Positions 20,878 through 30,862 are shown, counted from the first letter of the stretch. The stretch is 64,000 nt of DNA from Propionibacteriaceae bacterium (GCA_009782785.1 WRIJ01000002.1:1-64000); one strand, 5' to 3'. Notes: a model not told the origin generated them from the letters alone. Numbers and translations are program-made.

Positions 20878-21918
20878 CTAGAAACTCACTTCACCGGTGA
20901 GAGGATCAACATCGGCAGGAACCTCCTGACCAACACCATAGGTTTCCAGGATCTTGGCCTCAATCTCATCAGCCATCTCAGGATGGCTCTTGAGGAATCC
21001 GCGAACATTCTCTTTACCTTGACCGAGTTGTTCTCCTTCATAGGTGAACCAGCTACCCGCTTTGCGTACGATTCCTTGCTCCACACCCAAGTCAATAAGG
21101 CCCCCCTCCCGAGAAATCCCTTCCCCGTAGAGGATGTCGAACTCGGCTTGCTTGAAAGGTGGGGCAACCTTGTTTTTCACGACCTTCACCCGTGTTCTGT
21201 TCCCCACAGTATCCGAGCCATCTTTGAGGGCTTCGATCCTGCGAACATCCAGACGTACTGAGGAATAGAACTTCAAGGCACGCCCACCTGTGGTGGTCTC
21301 TGGTGAGCCAAACATCACCCCGATCTTTTCACGAAGCTGATTAATGAAGATCGCTGTTGTCTTGGCATTAGCAAGGCCACCGGCCATCTTGCGCAAGGCC
21401 TGACTCATCAAACGAGCCTGCAACCCCACATGGGAGTCACCCATTTCCCCTTCAATCTCAGCGCGAGGTGTCAAAGCAGCCACAGAGTCAATCACCAACA
21501 AGGCTAGCGCTCCCGAGCGAACCAGGGTGTCAGCAATCTCCAGAGCCTGTTCACCATTATCGGGTTGACTCACCAACAGGTCGTCGGTATTCACCCCAAG
21601 TTTGGCTGCATATTCTGGGTCGAGAGCGTGCTCAGCGTCAATAAAAGCACAGATTCCTCCAGCTTTTTGAGCAGCGGCAATCATGTGCAAAGCGAGGGTT
21701 GTTTTACCTGAGGATTCTGGTCCATATATCTCAACGATCCGCCCACGAGGGATACCACCAATACCGAGAGCAATATCAAGAGCGATCGCACCAGTGGGAA
21801 TCACCTCGATTGCTTGGTCAGTCCTCTCCCCCAGTTTCATCACAGAACCTTTTCCGTGTTGTTTTTCTATCTGAGCGAGTGCAGCTTCGAGAGCTTTCTC
21901 ACGATCGGTGGCGGCCAT
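20878..21918 (-). CDS. recA: recombinase RecA
   Basis: 346 residues. Walker [11 protein letters not shown] at about residues 65-74, Walker [11 protein letters not shown], and the C-terminal acidic tail are intact; there is no intein. It forms filaments on single-stranded DNA, drives homologous recombination and triggers LexA self-cleavage. A near-consensus actinobacterial LexA box sits about 100 bases upstream. An AAAGG site precedes the ATG. Confidence 0.98.
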   Translation of the reverse strand: MAATDREKALEAALAQIEKQHGKGSVMKLGERTDQAIEVIPTGAIALDIALGIGGIPRGRIVEIYGPESSGKTTLALHMIAAAQKAGGICAFIDAEHALDPEYAAKLGVNTDDLLVSQPDNGEQALEIADTLVRSGALALLVIDSVAALTPRAEIEGEMGDSHVGLQARLMSQALRKMAGGLANAKTTAIFINQLREKIGVMFGSPETTTGGRALKFYSSVRLDVRRIEALKDGSDTVGNRTRVKVVKNKVAPPFKQAEFDILYGEGISREGGLIDLGVEQGIVRKAGSWFTYEGEQLGQGKENVRGFLKSHPEMADEIEAKILETYGVGQEVPADVDPLTGEVSF

Positions 21919-22016
21919 GGTGTCCCTTTCATTTGTTACTAACTCTAACCATAGAACCCAGCACTGACATTGTGCGCCTGAGTTGTTCAGCTGTGGATAA
22001 CCTTATCCCACTCTAA

Positions 22017-22032
22017 GGGAACATTTGTTCGA
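22017..22032 (-). promoter_or_regulatory. LexA/SOS box upstream of recA
   Basis: On the minus strand the 16-mer reads TCGAACAAATGTTCCC. It matches the actinobacterial LexA consensus TCGAAC-N4-GTTCGA at 10 of 12 fixed positions; only the last two bases differ. The position, 99 bases upstream of the recA start, is appropriate for SOS repression. Confidence 0.8.
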
Positions 22033-22058
22033 TTCTCGTGACCATGTCCGGCGTGTCG

Positions 22059-22253
22059 TCACCTCAAAGAGTCAGGAAGCTCCAATTGTGTCCACACAGC
22101 CCTCCAAATAGTTTTGAAATCAAGACCAGCCTCGATAGCTTCGTTGACCACGCGACCCCCCAAATCCTCCAAGACCACCAGGTCAGCCCACGCCGGAGCA
22201 TAATCATCACCGAGGACCTCATTCATCCTCTTCCACAGTTCGGCTTCCCTCAT
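22059..22253 (-). CDS. DUF3046 family protein
   Basis: 64 residues, matching the small actinobacterial DUF3046 family (Rv2738c in M. tuberculosis), which almost always lies between clgR and recA. It is a helical protein with a conserved Trp-rich tail (FKTIWRAVW). Function unknown. Its start overlaps the clgR stop by four bases, so it is co-transcribed with clgR. Confidence 0.85.
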   Translation of the reverse strand: MREAELWKRMNEVLGDDYAPAWADLVVLEDLGGRVVNEAIEAGLDFKTIWRAVWTQLELPDSLR

Positions 22254-22537
22254 GCAGCCAGCCTGTGCAAGAACACGACCGCTTCAGTTTCGTAGGCTCT
22301 CATGCGTGAGGAAACCTCGCTGAGCAGTTCCCCCACACTCATATCAAAAGCTTCAGCAATGGAGGCTAACACTTCCGATGAGGCTTCCTTTTGTCCTCGT
22401 TCAATTTCGGAGAGATACCCCAAGGAAACCTGGGCATCAGCCGAGACATCTCGCAGGGTACGCCCGTACTGCAAGCGAAGATCGCGAATGGTGTCACCCA
22501 TGGCTTCGCGCAATAGGACCGTACGAGGAGAACTCAC
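22250..22537 (-). CDS. clgR: XRE-family transcriptional activator ClgR
   Basis: 95 residues. An N-terminal cro/C1 helix-turn-helix (about 15-70: LRDVSADAQVSLGYLSEIERG) matches ClgR, the actinobacterial activator of clp protease and other stress genes. The conserved order is pgsA-clgR-DUF3046-recA. GTG start without a ribosome site; a TAGAAT element six bases upstream predicts a leaderless mRNA initiated inside the 3' end of pgsA. Confidence 0.88.
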   Translation of the reverse strand: MSSPRTVLLREAMGDTIRDLRLQYGRTLRDVSADAQVSLGYLSEIERGQKEASSEVLASIAEAFDMSVGELLSEVSSRMRAYETEAVVFLHRLAA

Positions 22538-22541
22538 GGCT

Positions 22542-23225
22542 CTATTCTACCGTGGTCGAACCAGTAACCTCGGGATCGTCCACCAATGTTTTGGGGGGTG
22601 TTGAGTCCTGCTCGGCAAGCCACTGCTTGCGTAGGGCTATGGCGCCGAGAACATAGTTCACGCCGGAAACCACAGTCAAAATCAGGGCAATCCCCATGGC
22701 GATGATGGCTATCCAGTGCAAGAGGAAGCACACCAGATACCACGGTCCTGACACTAGTTGTTCCATGTAGAAAATGAAGGGAGCCAGTAAACCAATCAGA
22801 GCAATAGTTTGGGTGAGGGTCTTCATTTTGCCGAGTTTGTCGGCGGCTTGGACCCCGTACTTCACAATGAGGAACCTCATGATCGTGATCCCCCATTCGC
22901 GGATCAGGATCACAATGGTCACCCACCACCACAGTTCCCCCAGGATCGATAATCCGATCATCGCCATGCCCGTGATTGCCTTGTCAGCAATCGGGTCCCA
23001 GAGTTTCCCGAAATTGGTGATGAGGTTCTTCTTGCGAGCGATTGCCCCATCGGCGAGGTCGGTGAGCAAAGCAATGATAAACACCGCCGTGGTGGCCCAA
23101 CGCCAGGTGATGTCATGGGGGTGGGCGAGCAACATCCAGGCAAACAGTGGCACCATGACCAACCGAAGCAACGTCAAAGCATTAGGAAGGTTGACGACAG
23201 GGACAACTTTGTCAGACTCAGTCAT
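22542..23225 (-). CDS. pgsA: CDP-diacylglycerol--glycerol-3-phosphate 3-phosphatidyltransferase
   Basis: 227 residues with about six hydrophobic helices. The CDP-alcohol transferase motif is complete (DGAIARKKN, then GKLWDPIADK, about residues 57-84). Position next to clgR matches actinobacterial PgsA (PgsA3 in mycobacteria), which makes phosphatidylglycerol phosphate. The second such enzyme in the window (1824-2465) belongs to a different subgroup. ATG start with only a weak GGGA upstream. Confidence 0.92.
   Translation of the reverse strand: MTESDKVVPVVNLPNALTLLRLVMVPLFAWMLLAHPHDITWRWATTAVFIIALLTDLADGAIARKKNLITNFGKLWDPIADKAITGMAMIGLSILGELWWWVTIVILIREWGITIMRFLIVKYGVQAADKLGKMKTLTQTIALIGLLAPFIFYMEQLVSGPWYLVCFLLHWIAIIAMGIALILTVVSGVNYVLGAIALRKQWLAEQDSTPPKTLVDDPEVTGSTTVE
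22544..22549 (-). promoter_or_regulatory. -10 element for leaderless clgR transcript
   Basis: TAGAAT on the minus strand ends six bases before the clgR GTG, and no Shine-Dalgarno is present. It lies at the very end of pgsA. Confidence 0.55.
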
Positions 23226-23270
23226 GGATTCCCGTTCTGTGGATAGTGGCGTGCGCCATCACTGCCCATC

Positions 23271-24623
23271 CTACACTCGTATCTGCCAGTCAACTCCATC
23301 AGTATCAGCAATAATTCCTTCAACAATCTGACCGATCTGGTGGTCGCCGGTGAGATAACTTGCTCCATCTTCCGGGCCTTGTTGTTCAGCTCTGCCTTCA
23401 CTGAGATTGTCTTGGGTGGATTCCACCAGTACGCGTACTTGTTCGCCGATGCGATCCTCGGCGCGACCAGAGGTCAAGGTGTCAACGAATTGTGCCAGTG
23501 TGGATGCGCGTGCACGAATCTCATCGTCATCAACGTGTTTGTCGAGCCCAGCAGCTTCAGTGCCTTCCTCATCGCTGTAGGCGAAAACCCCCACTGCATC
23601 GAATTGCCCGTCCGCCAGAAAAGAAGTCAACACTTCAACATCAGCGGTGGTTTCCCCAGGAAACCCAACAATGACATTGGTACGGATACCTGCTTGGGGC
23701 ATGGCGCGACGAATCTGGGTTAACAACTCCAGATAGGACTCTCCGTCCCCGAAGCGACGCATGCGAGACAAGATGGCGCCACTGGCATGTTGGAAGGGAA
23801 GATCGAAATAGTTCACAACCTTGTCGGTGGATGCGATCGCCTCGATGAGGGATGGCCGAACCTCTGCTGGCTGGAGATAACTCAGCCTGATTCTGTCGAT
23901 TCCATCAACCTTATTCAGTTCACCAAGCAGGCCTTCGAGGGTGTGGGATGGAAGATCCTTGCCATAGGAGGTGGTGTTCTCTGAGACAAGGAATAGTTCC
24001 TTCACTCCCTGGGTAGCTAACCATTCGGCTTCCTGTCGCAGCTCCATCACCGGCCGTGATTGGAAGCGCCCCCGGAAACTGGGAATGGAGCAAAAGGCAC
24101 ACTTGCGATCACATCCGGTGGCGATCTTCAGCGGTGCGATAGGTGAATCAGACAGTCTCACTCGCTTAGTAGGTTGCCACTGCTGGGGACCTGATGAGTG
24201 GGGCTGGTTGGAAACAACCGGAAGAAGGCGACGATCGTGGGGCTGATGGGCGATGATGGGGTGTCCAGCGAGAAGACCACGGATACGGGTGGCCATCTGG
24301 TCGAGGTCGTCAAAACCGACCACGCCGTCAGCCTCAGGGAGGGCTCTCGCCAATTGATCACCATACCTCTGCGCCAAACACCCAGCGGCGATCACCTTCG
24401 CCGAAGAATTCTTCACCTGGGCAGCCGAAAGAATCTCAGCAATAGACTCATTTTTCGCTGGCTCAATGAAACCGCAGGTGTTGACCACAATGACCTCGGC
24501 TTCGGTTTCCGACTCGACTAACTGGAATCCATCGTGGATGAAACGTGCAGCCATCTCCTCGGAATCCACCTCATTGCGCGCACAACCCAGGGTATGGATA
24601 TAGACCGTTGTGTGAGCGTCCAT
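23271..24623 (-). CDS. rimO: ribosomal protein uS12 methylthiotransferase RimO
   Basis: 450 residues. The N-terminal domain has LGCARNEVDSEEM and further conserved cysteines; the radical-SAM motif is GCDRKCAFC near residue 172, and a TRAM domain ends the protein. It methylthiolates an aspartate of ribosomal protein S12. RimO is told from MiaB (also in the window) by the CARN opening and the SIPSFRGRF segment after the SAM cysteines. Start and ftsK stop overlap by one base (TAATG). Confidence 0.94.
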   Translation of the reverse strand: MDAHTTVYIHTLGCARNEVDSEEMAARFIHDGFQLVESETEAEVIVVNTCGFIEPAKNESIAEILSAAQVKNSSAKVIAAGCLAQRYGDQLARALPEADGVVGFDDLDQMATRIRGLLAGHPIIAHQPHDRRLLPVVSNQPHSSGPQQWQPTKRVRLSDSPIAPLKIATGCDRKCAFCSIPSFRGRFQSRPVMELRQEAEWLATQGVKELFLVSENTTSYGKDLPSHTLEGLLGELNKVDGIDRIRLSYLQPAEVRPSLIEAIASTDKVVNYFDLPFQHASGAILSRMRRFGDGESYLELLTQIRRAMPQAGIRTNVIVGFPGETTADVEVLTSFLADGQFDAVGVFAYSDEEGTEAAGLDKHVDDDEIRARASTLAQFVDTLTSGRAEDRIGEQVRVLVESTQDNLSEGRAEQQGPEDGASYLTGDHQIGQIVEGIIADTDGVDWQIRV

Positions 24624-26941
24624 TAGCTCTCCAGCCAGGAAAGAACCTCATCAATTTGGTCAGGTGTCACCAGGACATCACGAGGTTTCGATCCTTCCGA
24701 AGGTCCCACCACTCCGCGGGATTCCAAAATATCCATAAGCCGCCCAGCTTTAGCGAACCCCACCCTGAGTTTGCGTTGCAACATAGAGGTTGATCCGATT
24801 TGTGAATTCACCACCAGGCGAGCTGCTTCCTGAGCAAGGTCGAGGTCGTCCCCAATATCCTCAGCCACTTTCTTCGAAGCAGCTGCCACCTCAGCAATGT
24901 CTTCGCGATACTGCGTCGGCACCTGGGCACTAACATGGGCCACAACAGACTTGATCTCCTCATCGCTGACCCAGGCGCCCTGGATTCTCACCGGCTTGGA
25001 AGCATCCTGGGGAAGATAGAGTCCATCACCTTTGCCCACGAGTTTTTCAGCACCCGGCTGGTCGAGGATTACCCTCGAATCAGTCATGGAACTAGCTGCA
25101 AAAGCCAGTCGCGCAGGAGTATTGGTCTTGATCAACCCTGTCACCACATCGGTGGAGGGGCGTTGGGTGGCCAAAACCAGATGGATCCCAGCTGCACGCG
25201 CTAATTGCAGGATGCGAACCACTGAATCTTCCACCTCCCGAGGAGCAACCATCATCAAATCAGCTAATTCGTCAATGATGACTAAAAGATAGGGGTACGG
25301 CGTCAGCTCACGCTCACTTCCGAGCAGTGGCTTGAGTCCACCAGAGCGTACATCTCGATTGAAATCATCAATATGGCGGTATCCGAAGGCATGGAGGTCG
25401 TCGTAGCGCAACTGCATCTCATTAACCACCCATTGCAGAGCATCAGCGGCTTTCTTAGCACTAGTGATGATCGGGGTGACCAGGTGAGGTATTCCTGAGT
25501 AGTGGCTCAGCTCCACCCTCTTCGGATCCACCAGAAGCATGCGTACCTCATCGGGGGTTGCTCTCATCATGATCGACACAATCACAGAGTTGATGAAACT
25601 CGATTTACCTGAACCAGTCGTACCACCAACTAAGAGGTGCGGCATCGTAGCGAGATTAGTCACCACGAATCCACCCTCCACATCTTTACCCAAGGCAACA
25701 GTGAGTGGATGGCTTTCCTTGCGTGCCTGGCTTGAACGCAGAACATCACCCAAGGAGACGATCTCCTTGTCCACATTGGGGATCTCGATGCCAATAGCGG
25801 ACTTGCCTGGGATAGGTGAACGGATCAACACATCAGTGGACGCCACGGCATAGGCGAGATTCTTTGATAAGGCAGTGACCTTCTCCACTTTGACCGCTGG
25901 CCCGAGTTCAACCTCATAGCGGGTAACCGTGGGTCCCCGGGAATAGCCAGTAACCTCAGCATCAATATCGAACTCACGGAAAACCGCTTGCAGGGAAGAA
26001 ACAACCTGGTCTGAGGCTTTGGTTTTCAGTTGGGCAATCGAACCGACTCTCAGCAGGGAGGGAGCAGGAAGATGGTAGTCGACCCCTTGAGCTAGGACAG
26101 GGCTTTGACGCAGTGGTGCAGTGTTTTCTGGCACATGGGTCTCGGGTTGGGTACCACTGGTGGCTTTCTTCGTGGGGGTACGCCTGCTGCGTTTGGGTTG
26201 GGGAGCTTCAACAACCTCAGTGTGGTCCTCACTGGTTGGTGGGTGAGGTGAGTCCTCGCCCACCTGGGGGAAGAGTATCTTCTGGATGTGGGCACTGACC
26301 TCAGTCAAAATCTGGGAGATAGGTTTACCCACCATGATGAGGATTCCATAGAGCCCCAAAATCACCAGCAGCGGTGTGGCCACCCATACAGTTAAGGGCT
26401 GCTCAAGAATCGAGGAGGCCACATAACCGATGAGCCCACCTGCAGCGCGTACTGCCGCCATATCCTCGGGTTTGGGAAGACCACGAGAAATGTGAAGGAG
26501 CCCCAGGAAACTCAAACTCACGCCAACCCATCCCAAAGCCATCCGCCCTCCACCTGTGGGACGACGATTCCTGAAGACGAGAAGGGAGGACAGTAAAGCA
26601 ATGAGTGGAACAGTGTAGGCCCCCACCCCAAAGCACGTGGTGATACCCACACGAACCCAGCGACCAAAGGTGCCAGGAAGCTGGAACCAGAATGCTGCCC
26701 CCAGGACAATACCGACCGCCAGAAGGAAGAGCCCAAGGCCATCACGGCGCACATCAGGGTCAATATCGCGTGCGCTCCGCCCAATACTGCGCACCACACG
26801 ACCCAAGGCCCGTGCCAGCGCATTCCACAGTGAGGCCATCCCTCGACCCATCCTGGGAAGAAGGCCACTGGGTTGCCTCGCAGGTTTCTTCTTGGCCACC
26901 GGTTTGCGGGCGCGCTTCTTTGTTGGTGTACGGCTCGCCAT
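24623..26941 (-). CDS. ftsK: DNA translocase FtsK/SpoIIIE
   Basis: 772 residues. A basic N-terminus is followed by four to five membrane helices (about 65-215), a variable linker, the motor with Walker A GGTTGSGKSSF and Walker B LLVIIDELADLMM, and a C-terminal gamma winged helix (LQRKLRVGFAKAGRLMD) that reads KOPS/FRS-type sites. It pumps chromosome ends through the septum at division. It has no ribosome site; TAGTGT seven bases before the ATG suggests leaderless expression. Confidence 0.96.
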   Translation of the reverse strand: MASRTPTKKRARKPVAKKKPARQPSGLLPRMGRGMASLWNALARALGRVVRSIGRSARDIDPDVRRDGLGLFLLAVGIVLGAAFWFQLPGTFGRWVRVGITTCFGVGAYTVPLIALLSSLLVFRNRRPTGGGRMALGWVGVSLSFLGLLHISRGLPKPEDMAAVRAAGGLIGYVASSILEQPLTVWVATPLLVILGLYGILIMVGKPISQILTEVSAHIQKILFPQVGEDSPHPPTSEDHTEVVEAPQPKRSRRTPTKKATSGTQPETHVPENTAPLRQSPVLAQGVDYHLPAPSLLRVGSIAQLKTKASDQVVSSLQAVFREFDIDAEVTGYSRGPTVTRYEVELGPAVKVEKVTALSKNLAYAVASTDVLIRSPIPGKSAIGIEIPNVDKEIVSLGDVLRSSQARKESHPLTVALGKDVEGGFVVTNLATMPHLLVGGTTGSGKSSFINSVIVSIMMRATPDEVRMLLVDPKRVELSHYSGIPHLVTPIITSAKKAADALQWVVNEMQLRYDDLHAFGYRHIDDFNRDVRSGGLKPLLGSERELTPYPYLLVIIDELADLMMVAPREVEDSVVRILQLARAAGIHLVLATQRPSTDVVTGLIKTNTPARLAFAASSMTDSRVILDQPGAEKLVGKGDGLYLPQDASKPVRIQGAWVSDEEIKSVVAHVSAQVPTQYREDIAEVAAASKKVAEDIGDDLDLAQEAARLVVNSQIGSTSMLQRKLRVGFAKAGRLMDILESRGVVGPSEGSKPRDVLVTPDQIDEVLSWLES

Positions 26942-26948
26942 GGGCGTG

Positions 26949-26954
26949 ACACTA
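26949..26954 (-). promoter_or_regulatory. -10 element for leaderless ftsK transcript
   Basis: TAGTGT on the minus strand, seven bases before the ftsK ATG; no ribosome site in between. Confidence 0.5.
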
Positions 26955-26998
26955 CGCTATGGAGCACTCACAAAGGTGACTCCCACGCCGTACCCACT

Positions 26999-27946
26999 CT
27001 AGAAATGGCTCCAACCAGTCTCCCCCAGCCATGGTTCACCATCAACAACCACCCCAGGGTCCCGGTCCTGGGGGTCCTCGATCTCCCCGATTGCCTTCCA
27101 GGATTGGGGAAGAGAATCTGGGGGGAAACATCCCACCAAAGCGTGGTCTTCCCCACCAGCCATGACAAAGTCGAGAGGGTCACGCCCGGTGGCGTGGGCG
27201 ACCGCTTTGAGAGGTTCAGGCAGGTCAATGGTTGAAGAATCAAGTCCCACCACCACCTGGGAACCCCAAGCGATGTGGGTGAGATCAGCAACCAACCCAT
27301 CAGAGATATCCATGAGCGCGTGAGCACCATAGCGTACTGCTTCCCCACCTGCGCCATAGGGGACCTGGGGTTGCCGGTAAGCGTTGACCAATTCCCGAGG
27401 AGAACGAAAACCGCGAGACAACACAGCAAGACCCGCAGCGGCATATCCGAGGCGTCCGCGGTACGCCACAATGTCACCGACTTTGGCTCCTCTGCGAGTG
27501 AGAATAGGTTGGCCTCTGGTCTCCCCCAAGGCTGTGACAGCAATGCTGATGGAATCTGCTTGGGAGAGATCACCACCCATCAGTGAAACATGGGCGTGGT
27601 CGATTTCTTCCAAGACCCCAGCGGTGAAATCATCAAACCAGGAGACCTCAGTGGACCCAGGAGCCGATAACCCGAGCAAGACACCCGTGGGGACTGCACC
27701 CATGGCCTCAATATCCGCTAACCCACCAGCTACACATCTGTGGCCAATGTTGTTGGCGCTGGACCAGTCACGGCGAAAATGCACCTGCTCATTCATCACA
27801 TCGGTGGAGACCACCACTAGACCATCAACGTTGAGTACCCCAGCATCATCACCTGGGCCAAGGACCACCTGGGGGCCAGTCACCACCTGCGCAGTGATCC
27901 GCTGGATGAGGGCAAATTCTCCAATATCGGCAAGGGTCTCAGGCAT
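26999..27946 (-). CDS. thiL: thiamine-monophosphate kinase
   Basis: 315 residues, an AIR-synthase-like fold. Characteristic segments are GPGDDAGVL near residue 32, AMGAVPTGVLLGLSAP near residue 80 and LMDISDGLVADL near residue 210. It phosphorylates thiamine monophosphate to the cofactor TPP. TAGGCT six bases before the ATG, with no ribosome site, predicts a leaderless transcript. Confidence 0.94.
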   Translation of the reverse strand: MPETLADIGEFALIQRITAQVVTGPQVVLGPGDDAGVLNVDGLVVVSTDVMNEQVHFRRDWSSANNIGHRCVAGGLADIEAMGAVPTGVLLGLSAPGSTEVSWFDDFTAGVLEEIDHAHVSLMGGDLSQADSISIAVTALGETRGQPILTRRGAKVGDIVAYRGRLGYAAAGLAVLSRGFRSPRELVNAYRQPQVPYGAGGEAVRYGAHALMDISDGLVADLTHIAWGSQVVVGLDSSTIDLPEPLKAVAHATGRDPLDFVMAGGEDHALVGCFPPDSLPQSWKAIGEIEDPQDRDPGVVVDGEPWLGETGWSHF

Positions 27947-27952
27947 GGTTCT

Positions 27953-27958
27953 AGCCTA
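27953..27958 (-). promoter_or_regulatory. -10 element for leaderless thiL transcript
   Basis: TAGGCT on the minus strand, six bases before the thiL ATG, with no Shine-Dalgarno. Confidence 0.55.
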
Positions 27959-27990
27959 AACCCCGCTACCGACACTTCTGTGACGAAACC

Positions 27991-28018
27991 CCGAGAGACC
28001 CCGTTGTTAGGTTCTCGG
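27991..28018 (-). terminator. possible terminator hairpin after leuD
   Basis: CCGAGA at 27991-27996 pairs with TCTCGG at 28013-28018 across a 16-base loop, just downstream of leuD on the minus strand. No U-run follows, so this is weak. Confidence 0.3.
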
Positions 28019-28029
28019 CCACGTGAGCT

Positions 28030-28635
28030 TCAGGTAGCCACCCGAGCTGGAAGTGTGGTGGGTTTGAACCCTGGACGGGACTGCTCAAAGGCAGTGATGG
28101 CGTCGGCATGGGCCAAGGTCACAGAGATGTCGTCGAGACCGTTGAGGAGGCGGTGACGGGTGTAATCATCAATGGTGAAGTCGAAAGTTTTCTCACCAGC
28201 AGTGATGGTCAACTTGTCGAGATCGACACTCAGCTCCACACCTGGGGTGGACTCCAAATCCGCCCACAGTTCCTCCACCACCTGCTCGCTCACTTGTGCG
28301 GTGAGCAAACCCGCTTTGCCACAGTTACCCTTGAAGATATCGGCAAACCGGGGGCTGATCACCACACGAAATCCATAATCCATCAGTGCCCATACGGCGT
28401 GTTCGCGTGAGGACCCCGTACCAAAATCTACTCCAGCAACCAGAACAGACCCGGATGAATAGGGCTGTTGGTTCAACACGAAGTCAGGGTCTTGACGCCA
28501 CCCATGGAACAGCCCGTCTTCAAAGCCCGTTCGTGTGACACGCTTGAGGTAGACCGCGGGAATAATTTGGTCGGTGTCGACATTGGATCGGCGAAGAGGC
28601 ACTCCTATGCCTGTGTGGGTGGAAAACTTGTCCAT
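28030..28635 (-). CDS. leuD: 3-isopropylmalate dehydratase small subunit
   Basis: 201 residues. Aconitase swivel domain with [16 protein letters not shown] near the start and [14 protein letters not shown] near residue 75. With LeuC it isomerises 2- to 3-isopropylmalate in leucine synthesis. I chose the ATG at 28635: homology begins there and a perfect AAGGAGG overlaps the leuC stop. An open frame extends 51 codons upstream into leuC without support. Confidence 0.95.
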   Translation of the reverse strand: MDKFSTHTGIGVPLRRSNVDTDQIIPAVYLKRVTRTGFEDGLFHGWRQDPDFVLNQQPYSSGSVLVAGVDFGTGSSREHAVWALMDYGFRVVISPRFADIFKGNCGKAGLLTAQVSEQVVEELWADLESTPGVELSVDLDKLTITAGEKTFDFTIDDYTRHRLLNGLDDISVTLAHADAITAFEQSRPGFKPTTLPARVAT

Positions 28636-28645
28636 ATCATCCTCC

Positions 28646-30046
28646 TTAAAGATCACTGAGATCAGCGAGATGTCCGGTGATCGCAGTGGCTGCCGCCACC
28701 ACTGGGGAGACCAGATGAGTACGCCCACCTCGGCCTTGGCGACCCTCGAAGTTTCGATTAGAAGTGGAAGCTGAGCGCTCCCCCACATCGAGGGTGTCGG
28801 GATTCATGCCCAGGCACATGGAGCATCCGGCCTCCCGCCACTGGGCTCCCGCGTTAATAAAGACCTGGTCCAGGCCCTCTTTCATCGCTTGGACGCGAAC
28901 CCGAGCCGAACCAGGAACCACGAGCATCCGAAGGTTCTTGTTGATCTTGTGCCCTTTGAGAATCTCGGCAGCTTCGCGCAGGTCCTCAATGCGCCCATTC
29001 GTGCATGAGCCTAAGAACACCGTATCGATGGCGATATCGCGCATCGGTGTGCCAGGGTGCAAACCCATGTAATCCAAGGCCCTCTGCGCAGCTATGACCT
29101 CGACAGGATCAGTGAAATCTGCAGGTGATGGAACCACAGAGTTCAAGGCGATCCCCTGGCCTGGGTTGGTTCCCCAAGTGACAAAGGGTGTCAAGGTGGA
29201 ACCGTCAATGGTGACCTCGGCGTCAAAGGAAGCGTTCGCGTCAGTGGCCAAGGTTCTCCAATAGGCAACAGCCTCATCCCACAGTTCCCCTTGGGGAGCA
29301 TGGGGGCGAGATTCAAGGTAAGCAAAAGTGGTGTCATCGGGTGCAATCATGCCGGCGCGGGCACCCCATTCGATGCTCATGTTGCAGATAGTCATCCGTG
29401 CTTCCATGCTCATCGCTTCGATGGTGTCACCACGGTATTCAGCAATGAAACCAGCACCACCACCAGTTCCGACCTGGGCGATGTGAGCCAAGGTCAAGTC
29501 TTTGGCACTCACCCCAGGTGGCAGCTGTCCAGAAACTGTGACAGCCATCGTACGAGACTTGGCTTGGGGAAGGGTCTGGGTGGCGAGAACATGCTCAACC
29601 TCTGAGGTTCCGATACCAAAAGCCAGGGCACCGAAGGCTCCATGGGTGGAGGTATGGGAGTCTCCACACACGATAGTCATCCCCGGTTGGGTGAGGCCCA
29701 AGTCAGGGCCAATAATGTGGACAACACCTTGGTCTTTGTCCCCCAGGGAATGCAGGCGGATCCCAAATTCCTTGGCGTTATTTCTCAGTGTGTCGACTTG
29801 GAGGCGGGACACTGGATCAGCAATGGGAGCCAGGATGTCAACGGTAGGAGTGTTATGATCCTCGGTCGCTAAGGTGAGATCGGGTCGACGAACCTTCCGA
29901 CCTGCCAGGCGAAGACCATCAAAAGCTTGGGGGCTGGTCACCTCGTGGCAGAGATGCAAGTCTATATAGAGCAGATCAGGTTCTCCTGCTGCTCCTGGGT
30001 TCACCACATGGTCATCCCATAGTTTCTGGCTTAATGTGCGTGCCAT
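28646..30046 (-). CDS. leuC: 3-isopropylmalate dehydratase large subunit
   Basis: 466 residues. Iron-sulphur aconitase-family enzyme; cluster cysteines lie in GSCTNGR (about residue 347) and CSMCLGMN (about 408-411). It opens with the family start [20 protein letters not shown] ribosome site precedes the ATG. It is divergent from the IclR regulator across 71 bases, the standard actinobacterial arrangement for control of leuCD. Confidence 0.96.
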   Translation of the reverse strand: MARTLSQKLWDDHVVNPGAAGEPDLLYIDLHLCHEVTSPQAFDGLRLAGRKVRRPDLTLATEDHNTPTVDILAPIADPVSRLQVDTLRNNAKEFGIRLHSLGDKDQGVVHIIGPDLGLTQPGMTIVCGDSHTSTHGAFGALAFGIGTSEVEHVLATQTLPQAKSRTMAVTVSGQLPPGVSAKDLTLAHIAQVGTGGGAGFIAEYRGDTIEAMSMEARMTICNMSIEWGARAGMIAPDDTTFAYLESRPHAPQGELWDEAVAYWRTLATDANASFDAEVTIDGSTLTPFVTWGTNPGQGIALNSVVPSPADFTDPVEVIAAQRALDYMGLHPGTPMRDIAIDTVFLGSCTNGRIEDLREAAEILKGHKINKNLRMLVVPGSARVRVQAMKEGLDQVFINAGAQWREAGCSMCLGMNPDTLDVGERSASTSNRNFEGRQGRGGRTHLVSPVVAAATAITGHLADLSDL

Positions 30047-30090
30047 TACTCTCCCTTCGCCTGATTACTCGATCATTCCACTAGACTTCT

Positions 30091-30121
30091 CATATGGCAA
30101 GACTGTAGTATCAGCATATGG
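30091..30121. promoter_or_regulatory. leuCD / IclR-regulator divergent promoter region with CATATGG repeats and leaderless -10
   Basis: CATATGG occurs at 30091-30097 and again at 30115-30121, 24 bases apart, the second across the regulator start codon. This is a candidate operator for autoregulation. TAGTAT at 30106-30111 stands six bases before the ATG at 30118 and no ribosome site exists, which predicts a leaderless regulator mRNA. Confidence 0.45.
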
Positions 30122-30840
30122 ACGTTTCTTCCGGAGTTGGTGTGCTCGACAAGGCAGCCTCGGTCTTAACCGCATTAGAATCAGGCCCCATGACCCTCGC
30201 CGGTCTTGTCACTGTGACCGGACTAGCCAGACCCACGGCTCACCGTCTCGCAGTCGCTCTAGAATATCACCGTCTGGTGGGACGTGATCTCAATGGACGC
30301 TTCGTGCTCGGCCCACGCTTAGCGGAGCTGGCCCAATCCGCTGGAGAAGACCGATTACTTGCCACCGCTGGCCCCATCCTGGCCCGGTTGCGCGATATCA
30401 CTGGTGAGTCTGCCCAGCTCTTCCGTCGCCAAGGTGATGTCCGTATCTGCGTGGCCGCCTCAGAACGACCCTCAGGGCTACGTGACACAGTCCCCGTAGG
30501 AGCCCAGCTATCCCTCAAAGCCGGTTCAGCAGCCCACGTACTGCTGGCCTGGGAGGAACCCGACCGGATACAGCGAGGACTCATCCAAGCCTTCTTCACC
30601 GCAGAAACCCTCTCCACGGTACGCCACCGCGGATGGGCCCAATCGGTGGCAGAACGCGAGGCAGGGGTCGCATCGGTTTCAGCTCCCGTACGCTCCCCCG
30701 GAGGGAAAACCATTGCTGCGGTTTCTGTGTCCGGCCCCATCGAACGCCTCACCCGCTCCCCTGGACGCCTCCATGCTCCAGCGGTGGTTGCTGCTGCCGA
30801 GAAACTCTCCGCTGTCCTGCGCAGAACCAGCGGTCAGTGA
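30118..30840 (+). CDS. ltbR: IclR-family regulator of leucine biosynthesis (LtbR/NdgR-like)
   Basis: 240 residues. An N-terminal winged helix-turn-helix (about 8-65: TLAGLVTVTGLARPTAHRLA) precedes an IclR effector domain (about 80-235). The protein opens with SGVGVLDKAA, typical of the actinobacterial LtbR/NdgR group that controls leuCD and other amino-acid genes. Divergence from leuC supports this assignment. Confidence 0.88.
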   Translation: MDVSSGVGVLDKAASVLTALESGPMTLAGLVTVTGLARPTAHRLAVALEYHRLVGRDLNGRFVLGPRLAELAQSAGEDRLLATAGPILARLRDITGESAQLFRRQGDVRICVAASERPSGLRDTVPVGAQLSLKAGSAAHVLLAWEEPDRIQRGLIQAFFTAETLSTVRHRGWAQSVAEREAGVASVSAPVRSPGGKTIAAVSVSGPIERLTRSPGRLHAPAVVAAAEKLSAVLRRTSGQ

Positions 30841-30856
30841 ACTGACACTTTAGTGA

Positions 30857-30862
30857 TAGTTT
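30857..30862 (+). promoter_or_regulatory. possible leaderless -10 element before the small membrane protein
   Basis: TAGTTT ends seven bases before the ATG at 30870 and no Shine-Dalgarno is present. Read-through from the regulator gene 29 bases upstream is also possible. Confidence 0.35.

Noticed and set aside
21992-22010. DnaA-box-like pair as a replication origin
   Set aside because: Only one perfect 9-mer and one relative, no AT-rich unwinding region, and no dnaA, dnaN or rnpA-rpmH nearby.
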